DNA from: Fidelibacterota bacterium
Lineage (GTDB): Bacteria > Fidelibacterota > UBA8477 > JABMPR01
Direction of reading: 5' to 3'
Length of the DNA stretch: 7,776 nt
Assembly: GCA_030595455.1 (NCBI GenBank)
Contig: JAUVDF010000037.1
Location: 1-7,776 of the forward strand
Under the pieces are notes generated by a model. That model did no database searches. It saw nothing but the letters and a program-made list of their open reading frames with translations, and had not been told where the DNA came from. Shown piece after piece: positions 1 to 6,308 of the stretch (within the stretch, counting starts at the first letter, position 1; each line of letters begins with the position of its first letter). A program made the position numbers and the translations under genes.

Positions 1-1
1 T

Positions 2-1408
2 CTGACTATTCCACGTCAGGAGATGCCGGAGCAAGACGCTTTATTACGCAGCACCAACTTTTTGGAAGTCAATCTGGGTCTTACCCCTGAACAGGCTGTA
101 ATCGAAGCCCAACGCTGTATCGAATGTAAGAGTCCCACCTGTATGGATGGGTGTCCGGTAGATATCAAGATTCCGGATTTTATCCAACTCATCTGCAAGG
201 AAGATTTCCTGGGAGCTGCTCAGAAAATTAATGAAGATAATTCATTGCCAGCGGTCTGTGGTCGTGTTTGTCCTCAGGAGACTCAATGCGAACAGGTCTG
301 CGTGGTTGGCAAACGCTTTGAACCAGTGGCTATTGGTCGTTTGGAACGCTTTGTTGCTGATTATGCCATGCTCCATGGGAATGGCTCAAGCAAGGCTCAT
401 GAACAACCCGGTCCTTCTGGACAAAAAGTAGCCATTGTTGGTTCAGGACCTGCCGGCCTGGCTGCTGCCAGTGATCTTATCAAGGAAGGTCATGCAGTCA
501 CCGTATATGAAGCCTTACATGAATTTGGGGGTGTCCTGGTTTATGGGATTCCCGAATTTCGGCTTCCCAAAGCTATTTTACGCAAGGAAGTGGCTAACCT
601 GGAAGCCATGGGTGTCAAATTTGTAAAGAATTTTATCGTTGGCCGGACCATGACGATTCAAGAACTCATGGAAGATGAAGGCTACGATGCTGTATTTTTG
701 GGCTTGGGGGCCGGATTACCGCGTTTTATGAATATTCCAGGGGAGAATCTGAATGGTGTGTATTCAGCCAATGAATTTTTAACCCGCTCAAACTTGATGC
801 GTGCCTATGAATTCCCTGAATGGGACACACCACTTTATCGGGCAAAGCAGGCCATTATCGTGGGTGGTGGTAACACAGCTATGGATGCTGTTAGAACGGC
901 GAAACGTCTGGGTGCTGATGAGGCTTCTATTGTCTATCGACGTTCAGAAGAAGAAATGCCGGCCCGTAATGAAGAAATTCATCACGCCAAAGAAGAGGGT
1001 GTTGAGTTCATGAACCTGGTTAACCCGATTGAATTCATCGGTGATGAGCAGGGAAGTGTTGTGGCTGCAAATTGTCTGCGGATGGAATTAGGTGAACCTG
1101 ATGAATCAGGTCGTCGTCGTCCAGTTCCCATGGAAGGTTCTGAGTTTACCATGGATGTGGATATGGTGGTCATTGCTGTTGGAAATGGTTCAAATCCGCT
1201 TATTTCCCAGACTACACCTGAGATTAAGACCAATAAGTGGGGGAATATTGTTGCTGATGATGATGGCAGAACCTCCATGGAAGGTGTCTTTGCCGGAGGT
1301 GATATCGTCAGTGGTGGTGCTACTGTGATCCTGGCTATGGGTGCCGGTAGAAAATCTGCAGCAGCAATTAGTGAGTATTTAAAAACCAAAGTGTGGAGTG
1401 TCGCATGA
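2..1408 (+). CDS. gltA: NADPH-dependent glutamate synthase / NfnB-type FAD and Fe-S oxidoreductase, 5' partial
   Basis: This is a flavin and iron-sulfur oxidoreductase of the GltD / homotetrameric GltA / NfnB (SudA) family, which moves electrons between NAD(P)H, FAD and 4Fe-4S clusters. Numbering from the ATG at 23, the N-terminal ferredoxin-like domain has two cysteine groups, C32-C35-C40-C44 and C79-C83-C89-C93. An FAD Rossmann motif GSGPAGL lies at 140-146, an NADPH-binding GGGNTAMD at 281-288, and the C-terminal FAD motif (VFAGGDIV) is near the end. The frame stays open to the window edge, reading LTIPRQE before that ATG, and family members carry a few residues before MPEQD. The ATG at 23 also has no properly spaced ribosome site. 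The true start is therefore probably just outside the window. In related genomes this gene often follows a partner FAD/NAD-binding subunit (NfnA/SudB type), so glutamate synthase and transhydrogenase roles cannot be separated here. Family is certain, exact role less so. Confidence 0.93.
   Translation: MTIPRQEMPEQDALLRSTNFLEVNLGLTPEQAVIEAQRCIECKSPTCMDGCPVDIKIPDFIQLICKEDFLGAAQKINEDNSLPAVCGRVCPQETQCEQVCVVGKRFEPVAIGRLERFVADYAMLHGNGSSKAHEQPGPSGQKVAIVGSGPAGLAAASDLIKEGHAVTVYEALHEFGGVLVYGIPEFRLPKAILRKEVANLEAMGVKFVKNFIVGRTMTIQELMEDEGYDAVFLGLGAGLPRFMNIPGENLNGVYSANEFLTRSNLMRAYEFPEWDTPLYRAKQAIIVGGGNTAMDAVRTAKRLGADEASIVYRRSEEEMPARNEEIHHAKEEGVEFMNLVNPIEFIGDEQGSVVAANCLRMELGEPDESGRRRPVPMEGSEFTMDVDMVVIAVGNGSNPLISQTTPEIKTNKWGNIVADDDGRTSMEGVFAGGDIVSGGATVILAMGAGRKSAAAISEYLKTKVWSVA
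1395..1398 (+). promoter_or_regulatory. Ribosome binding site of the ferritin-like gene
   Basis: GGAG lies six bases before the ATG at 1405 and inside the last codons of the preceding oxidoreductase gene. It decides the start at 1405. The in-frame GTG at 1393 overlaps this site and would add only four residues. Confidence 0.7.
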
Positions 1409-1869
1409 GTTTGCCAGAACAAATTAGTACTATGAATATGGATGATATTTTGGAGCTATGTATAGATCAGGAACAACAAGCTATTGATCTATATACTCTT
1501 GCCCGTGATAAGGCAAAGGACGAGAGTGGCAGACAAAAGTTCCAAGAACTGATTGATATGGAAATTGCTCACAAAATAGCCCTTCAGAAGTTTGAGATTG
1601 AAAACTTTCTAGAACTTCCACCAGCGAATTTGAAAGTAACAGACTATCTCATGGAGCCCGTCTTTAGTGATAGCTTGAATACGCAGGAGATTCTTATCCT
1701 TGCAGCGAAAAGGGAAGGCAAAACTGCTAAAATGTATCAGGACTTAGCTGATCATTTTTCAGAGGATAAAAAGCTGAATACCTTCTTCCAAATGATGGCC
1801 GATGAAGAATTACGCCATAAGCATGATCTGGAAACTGAATACGAAAAAGAGTTTCTCCAAGAAGGTTAG
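1405..1869 (+). CDS. Rubrerythrin-like ferritin-family diiron protein
   Basis: This 154-residue, all-helical protein has the four-helix pattern of ferritin-like diiron proteins. The helices supply E23 with Y30, E53xxH56, E104 with Y111, and E135xxH138, the paired E and ExxH set that holds two irons in rubrerythrin-type proteins. No CxxC rubredoxin domain follows, so this is the diiron domain alone. Family members reduce hydrogen peroxide or oxygen, or handle iron, in the cytoplasm using electrons from a redox partner. The start codon overlaps the upstream stop (ATGA), implying cotranscription and translational coupling with the NAD(P)H oxidoreductase. That neighbour is a plausible but unproven electron source. 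No signal peptide or membrane segment is visible. Family assignment is firm from the metal-ligand spacing. The substrate is inferred. Confidence 0.85.
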   Translation: MSLPEQISTMNMDDILELCIDQEQQAIDLYTLARDKAKDESGRQKFQELIDMEIAHKIALQKFEIENFLELPPANLKVTDYLMEPVFSDSLNTQEILILAAKREGKTAKMYQDLADHFSEDKKLNTFFQMMADEELRHKHDLETEYEKEFLQEG

Positions 1870-1898
1870 TCCCTAGAAACTAAAAGATAACTCTGCTC

Positions 1899-1922
1899 GT
1901 CATCCCGAGCGGAGTCGAGGGA
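1899..1922. repeat. Short dispersed-repeat-like motif
   Basis: This stretch begins GTCATCCCGAG and ends GTCGAGGGA, forming an imperfect inverted repeat. I associate very similar strings with intergenic regions of many Bacteroidetes and related genomes, where they occur in multiple copies. Only one copy is in this window, so the repeat call rests on recognition and not on internal repetition. Its position 30 bases after the ferritin-like gene means it could also end up in that transcript's 3' tail. Confidence 0.45.
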
Positions 1923-1950
1923 CAAAATGCAACCCGGGGTCGGATAATAT

Positions 1951-2042
1951 CCACAAATATTTACTAACTGTTTCAACAGTTTATTATATACAACCTATAT
2001 GGGGAAAACCGTTAAAACGGTTGGGCTGTTCGTTATTTGTGG
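1951..2042. repeat. Nested multi-hairpin element (outer stem enclosing two hairpins)
   Basis: CCACAAATA at 1951-1959 is perfectly complementary to TATTTGTGG at 2034-2042. This 9-bp outer stem encloses two perfect 6-bp hairpins with four-base loops: AACTGT/ACAGTT around TTCA (1966-1981) and AACCGT/ACGGTT around TAAA (2007-2022). A branched single-strand fold of this kind is typical of elements handled as folded single-stranded DNA, such as REP-like units mobilised by IS200-type Y1 transposases, or of a structured RNA. No transposase gene lies in the window. It sits between the 3' ends of two convergent genes. The base pairing is directly visible. The mobile-element interpretation is inference. 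Confidence 0.55.
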
Positions 2043-2051
2043 TGTCGTAGT

Positions 2052-2071
2052 CACCTGACTAAAGTCAGGTG
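2052..2071. repeat. Perfect inverted repeat near the argS 3' end
   Basis: CACCTGAC (2052-2059) pairs perfectly with GTCAGGTG (2064-2071) around a TAAA loop, the same loop as the neighbouring 2007-2022 hairpin. It is followed by GTTAGTGAGA, a tail I associate with REP-like repeats in related genomes. It lies 20 bases downstream of the argS stop on the minus strand and could stall or protect either convergent transcript. Neither side carries a T-run, so it is not a classical intrinsic terminator. Confidence 0.6.
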
Positions 2072-2091
2072 TTAGTGAGAGTTTCGTTAAT

Positions 2092-3723
2092 TTACATATG
2101 ATCCGGGGCAGAGATTCCCAAAATTCGTAGGCCATTTCTCAGTGTGATTTGGACTGCTTCTAGCAAGGCTAGTCTAGCCTGTGAAAGTTCAGGCTGATCC
2201 AGATCAATCACCTTGTACTCAGTATAAAATTTGTGCAGTGCTGTTGCCAGCTCAAATAAATAGCTTGGTAAATGATGCACTTCTAGAGAGCGTAAACAAT
2301 GATCGATCACTTCTGGAAAGGTCAGCGTCTCGTTAATGAGCGCGATGGTAAACTCTTCATTCAGTAGTGTAAGATCGGCCCCTTCAATGTTCGTGTCTAA
2401 GCCGCGTTCTTTGGCCCGGCGAAAGATACTGGAAATCCTGGCATTCGCATATTGCAGATAAAAAACCGGATTCTCTTCAGTTTGTCGTTTTGCCAGATCC
2501 AGATCAAAATTGAGATGAGAGGAAGCACTACGCATGATGTAAAAATAGCGGACAACGTCTGCTCCAACCTCATCAATCAGTTCATCCAGAGTAACGAAGT
2601 TAGCTTTCCGAGTTGACATTTTTACCACTTCACCTGACCGCAGTAAGGTCACAAACTGATGGATAACCACATGAATGTGATCAGTCTTTAAATCCATAAC
2701 TTTTAAGGCCGATAAAACATCTGGATAGGCATCAATATGGTCGGCCCCAAAAATATCAACCACCAGGTCAAATCCACGGGCAATTTTTTCACGATGATAA
2801 GCAATATCAGGTAAGCGGTAGGTGGGCTCACCACTCGATTTTACCAGTACGCGATCCTGTTCAATTCCCAGTTCGCTGGTTTTGAACCAGGTAGCGCCAT
2901 CTTTCTCATAAATCAGACCCTGCTCACGGAGTAGCGCTAGCACTTCATCGATTTTACCGGTCTCATACAAAGATCGCTCATTATAAAAAACGTCATGCTT
3001 CACCCCAATACGATCCAGGCTTGATTTGATAATGGCAAAGATCGACTCCTCAGCGAAGCTTTTGAATAGATCAATATCACTATCAGCATCGAGATCAGGT
3101 TGATCAGCTAACAGGTTCCGGGCAACATTGATCAGGTACTCACCTTCATAGCCACCATCTGGGAGAGCCATTTTAAGTCCCTTTAACTCCAGATAACGGG
3201 CTTTGAGTGATTCACCAAGCAGACGCATTTGACGGCCGGCATTATTAAAATAATACTCACGGGTGACCTCATAACCAGACCAGGTCAGAATACTGGATAA
3301 GGTGTCGCCAAGTACGGTTTGCCGTCCATGTCCCACGGTAAGCGGACCGGTAGGATTTGCACTTACAAACTCTACTTGAGCAGTTTTCCCAGCTCCCGTA
3401 GTGCCCTTTCCAAAGTCATCTCCTATGTCCAGAACTTGTTGCAACTGGGTCAGCAAATAATCGGAAGACTGAAAGAAATTAATGAAACCAGGTTGGACAA
3501 TTATGAATTTAGCTACAATACTTTGATCGTACTGCCAGCCAGCCATTAGTTCCTCAGCGATTTGTATGGGAGACCGTTTAAGGTCACGAGCCAGCGTCAT
3601 GGCTACATTGGTTGCCCAATCACCATTCTCTTTTTTTTTGGGACGTGAAAACTGTAGTCGATCGCTAGACCAGCCCAACGCTTCCAACCGGGCTGTTAAC
3701 TGTTGCTCTAAATAGTCAAACAT
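2092..3723 (-). CDS. argS: Arginyl-tRNA synthetase
   Basis: This class I aminoacyl-tRNA synthetase charges tRNA-Arg with arginine in the cytoplasm. The 543-residue protein has the ArgRS order. The N-terminal Add domain covers about 1-90, with GDWATNVAM at 34-42. The catalytic Rossmann core contains VEFVSANPTGPL from 117 and the HIGH-equivalent TVGH at 129-132. The KMSKS-equivalent KMSTR lies at 368-372, in KMSTRKANFVTL. An all-helical DALR-type anticodon-binding domain closes the protein, ending LRILGISAPDHM. Length is at the short end for the family but nothing looks missing. The start MFDYLEQQL matches usual ArgRS N termini. The purine-rich AGAGGAAG upstream lies 14 bases from the ATG, too far for a strong ribosome site. 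It is the last gene of the minus-strand series, separated from rsfS by 233 bases, so it may have its own promoter. Confidence 0.97.
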   Translation of the reverse strand: MFDYLEQQLTARLEALGWSSDRLQFSRPKKKENGDWATNVAMTLARDLKRSPIQIAEELMAGWQYDQSIVAKFIIVQPGFINFFQSSDYLLTQLQQVLDIGDDFGKGTTGAGKTAQVEFVSANPTGPLTVGHGRQTVLGDTLSSILTWSGYEVTREYYFNNAGRQMRLLGESLKARYLELKGLKMALPDGGYEGEYLINVARNLLADQPDLDADSDIDLFKSFAEESIFAIIKSSLDRIGVKHDVFYNERSLYETGKIDEVLALLREQGLIYEKDGATWFKTSELGIEQDRVLVKSSGEPTYRLPDIAYHREKIARGFDLVVDIFGADHIDAYPDVLSALKVMDLKTDHIHVVIHQFVTLLRSGEVVKMSTRKANFVTLDELIDEVGADVVRYFYIMRSASSHLNFDLDLAKRQTEENPVFYLQYANARISSIFRRAKERGLDTNIEGADLTLLNEEFTIALINETLTFPEVIDHCLRSLEVHHLPSYLFELATALHKFYTEYKVIDLDQPELSQARLALLEAVQITLRNGLRILGISAPDHM

Positions 3724-3785
3724 AGAATTTTCTAAAACTTCCTCTTGCTAGTTTACGTTGCATTGTACCGAGACAAGCAAAAAAT

Positions 3786-3812
3786 ATTATAAATACTACT
3801 GTCAATGGTCAA
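3786..3812 (-). promoter_or_regulatory. Possible sigma-70-like promoter of argS
   Basis: Read on the minus strand, TTGACC (3807-3812) is followed after 15 bases by a perfect TATAAT (3786-3791). This would start transcription some 55-60 bases before the argS ATG. The 15-base spacer is shorter than the ideal 17, and the surrounding sequence is AT-rich, so a chance match is possible. It is the best promoter-like pair seen in the 233-base gap. Confidence 0.35.
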
Positions 3813-3871
3813 ATGTCTAAAGCGGAAAGTCCCAAACATCCTGCTACTTTCTATCTTTATACATCTATTAC

Positions 3872-3930
3872 CAATTTCAAATTTCCAGTTTCTAGCTTTA
3901 TCTATTATCTGTGTTTAATCTGTGGCTAAA
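3872..3930. repeat. Degenerate short-repeat tract in the rsfS-argS gap
   Basis: Two repeat-like pieces lie close together. At 3872-3892 a unit of about seven bases recurs as CAATTTC, AAATTTC and CAGTTTC. At 3907-3924 ATCTGTG occurs twice with an 11-base period, followed by GCTAAA. I recognise closely similar CACAGAT/ATCTGTG-type strings as intergenic repeats in many unrelated bacterial genomes. No protein-coding frame or convincing hairpin is evident in this gap. Confidence 0.4.
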
Positions 3931-3956
3931 AGTTTCTTGGTCACTATTGCTATGGC

Positions 3957-4358
3957 TTATAAATCATCAAATAGGGGTGTATTGGCATCAGGCAGTGGAT
4001 CATCATCTGCTAGCTCTGTAATATCGGCATCTATCCATAGTCGTTCAAGATCATAGTAGTCCCGACTAGCCTCATGGAATATATGAACAATTACATTTAT
4101 ATAATCCAGCAAGACCCATTCCCGAGTATCATAGCCCTCTCGATTGAAAGGGCGTTCAACAACGGAGATCTCATCCACAATATGGTCAGCAATAGCTTTG
4201 ACCTGAATATCTGAATTCCCGGAACAGATGATAAAGAAGTCGGTCATGGAAGTCAGTTTGTGGACATCCATAACTTTAACACGATTTGCTTTTTTTTGGA
4301 GGGCTAGTTCGCCGATCTCCATGGCAAACTTCTGAGACTCAGAGTAATTATCAGGCAT
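3957..4358 (-). CDS. rsfS: Ribosomal silencing factor RsfS (Iojap/DUF143 family)
   Basis: RsfS binds ribosomal protein L14 (uL14) on the large subunit and blocks joining of the subunits, lowering translation in starvation or stationary phase. This 133-residue protein shows the family signatures TDFFIICSGNSD at 39-50, WVLLDYINVIVHIF at 81-94, and RDYYDLERLW at 99-108. The C-terminal tail after residue 110 is strongly acidic and poorly conserved in the family. Length and the helical N terminus are usual for RsfS. No clear Shine-Dalgarno sequence precedes the ATG. It lies 59 bases downstream of the LytR_C-domain gene on the same strand, and is likely part of the same transcript. Confidence 0.95.
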   Translation of the reverse strand: MPDNYSESQKFAMEIGELALQKKANRVKVMDVHKLTSMTDFFIICSGNSDIQVKAIADHIVDEISVVERPFNREGYDTREWVLLDYINVIVHIFHEASRDYYDLERLWIDADITELADDDPLPDANTPLFDDL

Positions 4359-4417
4359 AAATTAGGTTCGTTTTTCTAAATTTGAGTGAATTATTCAATA
4401 ACAGCAATGTGTATCGC

Positions 4418-4984
4418 TTAGGATTTTTTCTCTTGGTAAGCTGGTACAGCCTTATAGTCATGACCGATAATCATGGTAATGTCAACGGCCAGACTAACGT
4501 CTTTTTCGATGCTGACTCGATCACGACCGAGCCCCAGTTCCTTGGCCAGCTTAAACGCCGCATCTGTATTGTCAGTTCGAGCAATAATAATGGTGTTATC
4601 ATAGCGAAAGTGGGCAGCGTTCTCTGTGTTCAGGACGTCAAAAGTCTTCTCATGTACAATATCTTTAAAAAGAGCAGCAATACCGCTGACACCACAGCCG
4701 TTTAGGATTTCTACGCTAACATTGGGGTACTTTTTATTGGCGATAAGTGTTTCCGGAGTGACTTCCTCAGGAATTTCAGCATAGTAGCGCATTTCTTCAG
4801 CAACAGCTCGGTTGTTTGTATGGCGATTCCAAAAAGACCAGATAAATGTCAGCACCAATACGGACAGTGCCAGCATAAGGAAATTAACCAACATGTCAGC
4901 TGATTGAGCCGGTCTCTTTTTCCGATTTTTCTTAGTCGCGCGTCGAGATTGTTTTGAAGGTTTGTTGCTAAGAACTTTTGCCAT
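4418..4984 (-). CDS. Membrane-anchored LytR_C-domain protein
   Basis: This 188-residue protein has a very basic N terminus (residues 1-24, rich in K and R) and one membrane segment at about 31-52. After a short linker comes a LytR cell-envelope-related C-terminal (LytR_C) domain from about 87, with the typical opening VSVEILNGCGVSGIA (89-103) and a second strand-rich half ending ITMIIGHDY. The positive-inside pattern puts the domain outside the cytoplasmic membrane. The catalytic LytR-CpsA-Psr domain, which attaches glycopolymers to peptidoglycan, is absent, so this is a stand-alone LytR_C protein of unknown precise job. Its start is seven bases from the upstream stop, and rsfS follows after 59 bases. 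A LytR_C gene next to rsfS is an arrangement I recall from other phyla. Domain call firm, function inferred only as envelope-associated. Confidence 0.8.
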   Translation of the reverse strand: MAKVLSNKPSKQSRRATKKNRKKRPAQSADMLVNFLMLALSVLVLTFIWSFWNRHTNNRAVAEEMRYYAEIPEEVTPETLIANKKYPNVSVEILNGCGVSGIAALFKDIVHEKTFDVLNTENAAHFRYDNTIIIARTDNTDAAFKLAKELGLGRDRVSIEKDVSLAVDITMIIGHDYKAVPAYQEKKS

Positions 4985-4990
4985 GGATGA

Positions 4991-5494
4991 TCAATATCCC
5001 CGTGTTAAAAATGGATATGTTGAATACTGTTGTTGATAAGGATTTGATGGTAAGCGACTAAACCCGATATGAAAAAACACATTCTCTCGTGGTTGATAGA
5101 TGACTTCCCCACCATACATAATATTTTCTTTACTCAAACCATTCATAAATGATGCTTGTTCGCCAAAAGGTGCTACACTTCCAAATGGAGAATGTACCAG
5201 GCCAACATATCCCTGCACTGTCACCTGCGGATTTACGGCATAATTAAAACTGGATTTCAGGAGACCCATGGCCACGGCATTATCGCCAAATGAACTCACT
5301 TGCATGGAATAGCTATTATGGAAATCAATTTTGGAAAGGTCAAGCCCAAAGATACTTGGTGATCCCGTGGTACTGCTTTGAGTCAAACCTGGAATACTGA
5401 TGTCAGCACTTTTATACTGACCTAATACCAGAGAGGGGACCATTATTAAAATGACAAATAATATTAATATAGTTTGGCTTTTTTTCTGCATCAT
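4991..5494 (-). CDS. Small secreted protein of unknown function
   Basis: I do not recognise this 167-residue protein. Residues 1-25 form a clear Sec signal peptide: positive MMQKK, a hydrophobic stretch from 9 to 24, and probable signal peptidase cleavage VLG|Q. The mature part has a low-complexity S/T/G region (38-47), then stretches of alternating polar and apolar residues that look like beta strands (about 61-69, 91-101, 129-136, 144-151). It has no cysteine and no lipobox. A small periplasmic or outer-membrane beta-structured protein is a reasonable guess. The first of two tandem ATGs is seven bases from AGGAG, which favours 5494. It sits four bases after the nucleotidyltransferase stop and six before the LytR_C start, so it is tightly embedded in the operon. 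Confidence 0.75.
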   Translation of the reverse strand: MMQKKSQTILILFVILIMVPSLVLGQYKSADISIPGLTQSSTTGSPSIFGLDLSKIDFHNSYSMQVSSFGDNAVAMGLLKSSFNYAVNPQVTVQGYVGLVHSPFGSVAPFGEQASFMNGLSKENIMYGGEVIYQPRENVFFHIGFSRLPSNPYQQQYSTYPFLTRGY

Positions 5495-5498
5495 ACGC

Positions 5499-6245
5499 TT
5501 ACTCCTGCGAGCTTAAAATCTTCGCTTCTACTGTTTTTAATTCATCCACAGTATTGATACCCTGAATTTCAGAAAAAGTTTCGCAGATTTCAACCCCTAC
5601 CTTTTTTCCTTTAGCTTGAAATAAAGGCAGCACATCAGGCAGGTAATATTCTCCCTGAGCGTTGCTGTTACCCACTTTAGGGAGTTCAGAATAGAGTAAT
5701 TTACTATCAAAAACATAAATACCAGAATTAATCTCATTGATGTTTAGTTGATCTGCAGCCGCATCCTTGTGCTCCACCACCCGATCGAAGAGGTCATCAG
5801 AAGTGCGTAGAACCCGGCCATATCCTGTCGGATCAGCTGCTAAAGCAGTTAACACTGTGGCAGCATATGAACCACTATGATGTTTATCCAAAAGAGCGGC
5901 CAAAGTACTTGCCTGTAGTAGGGGGACATCACCGGAGAGTACAATCACGTCACCATCAAAATTTTCCAAAAGCTCAGTCGTTTGCAGAACCGCATGTCCG
6001 GTCCCCAATTGCTCTAATTGTTCAGCAAAAAGTACGGGCTCACTTTTTAAGGTTTCCCTGACGATCTCCTGCTGATGTCCGACAATGCATATAATTTTAG
6101 ATGCGGATAAGCTTTTTGCCTGATCAACGACATATTGAATTAAGGGTTTCCCCAGGATAGGATTACAGACCTTGGGAATATCGTCCCGCTTCATGCGAGT
6201 GCCTTTTCCAGCCGCCATAATAACTACTGCTAATTGTGTGCTCAT
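5499..6245 (-). CDS. GlmU-type UDP-N-acetylglucosamine pyrophosphorylase domain, stand-alone
   Basis: This 248-residue nucleotidyltransferase matches the N-terminal half of GlmU, which makes UDP-GlcNAc from GlcNAc-1-phosphate and UTP for peptidoglycan and lipopolysaccharide. Visible signatures are the nucleotide loop AAGKGTRM (11-18) with PK at 24-25, EQLGTGHA (78-85), the metal-binding SGDVPLL (104-110), DPTGYGRVLR (138-147), VEHKDA (157-162), EINSGIYVF (171-179) and QGEYYLPDV. GINTVDEL near the end corresponds to the GVNNR region that closes the domain. The protein then stops. The left-handed beta-helix acetyltransferase half of bifunctional GlmU is missing, and the next gene does not supply it. 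The acetylation step must be encoded elsewhere, or the substrate differs. GGAAG four bases before the ATG supports the start. Confidence 0.88.
   Translation of the reverse strand: MSTQLAVVIMAAGKGTRMKRDDIPKVCNPILGKPLIQYVVDQAKSLSASKIICIVGHQQEIVRETLKSEPVLFAEQLEQLGTGHAVLQTTELLENFDGDVIVLSGDVPLLQASTLAALLDKHHSGSYAATVLTALAADPTGYGRVLRTSDDLFDRVVEHKDAAADQLNINEINSGIYVFDSKLLYSELPKVGNSNAQGEYYLPDVLPLFQAKGKKVGVEICETFSEIQGINTVDELKTVEAKILSSQE
5502..5506 (-). promoter_or_regulatory. Ribosome binding site of the small secreted protein gene
   Basis: AGGAG on the minus strand lies seven bases before the ATG at 5494, inside the last codons of the nucleotidyltransferase gene. It favours the first of the two adjacent ATG codons. 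Confidence 0.7.
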
Positions 6246-6249
6246 ATTA

Positions 6250-6254
6250 CTTCC
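6250..6254 (-). promoter_or_regulatory. Ribosome binding site of the GlmU-type gene
   Basis: GGAAG on the minus strand sits four bases before the ATG at 6245, in the 63-base gap after mnmA. No promoter or hairpin is evident in that gap, so readthrough from mnmA is likely. Confidence 0.55.
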
Positions 6255-6308
6255 ATATCTTGGCTCAATTTAAGAAGCTTATAGGTAAAGGGTATGGATT
6301 TCAGGTGC

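Noticed and set aside
1393..1404. GTG at 1393 as start of the ferritin-like gene
   Set aside because: It overlaps the GGAG ribosome site and adds four residues with no family support. ATG at 1405 has ideal spacing and overlaps the upstream stop as coupled genes do.
982..1422. Minus-strand open frame of 146 codons
   Set aside because: It lies wholly antisense to the well-supported oxidoreductase gene and has a random-looking composition.
2052..2071. Intrinsic terminator for argS or the ferritin-like gene
   Set aside because: The stem is perfect but no T-run follows on either strand, so a classical Rho-independent terminator is not supported.
1951..2071. CRISPR array
   Set aside because: The inverted repeats differ in sequence from each other and there are no regularly spaced identical direct repeats.
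2007..2080. Integron attC-like recombination site
   Set aside because: The paired hairpins and GTTAGTG suggested it, but the core does not fit GTTRRRY, there is no matching complementary RYYYAAC end, and no integrase or cassette genes are present.
4382..4705. Plus-strand open frame of 107 codons
   Set aside because: It is antisense to the LytR_C gene, has no ribosome site and encodes no recognisable domain.
5867..6061. Plus-strand open frame of 64 codons
   Set aside because: It is antisense to the GlmU-type gene with no start signal or domain.
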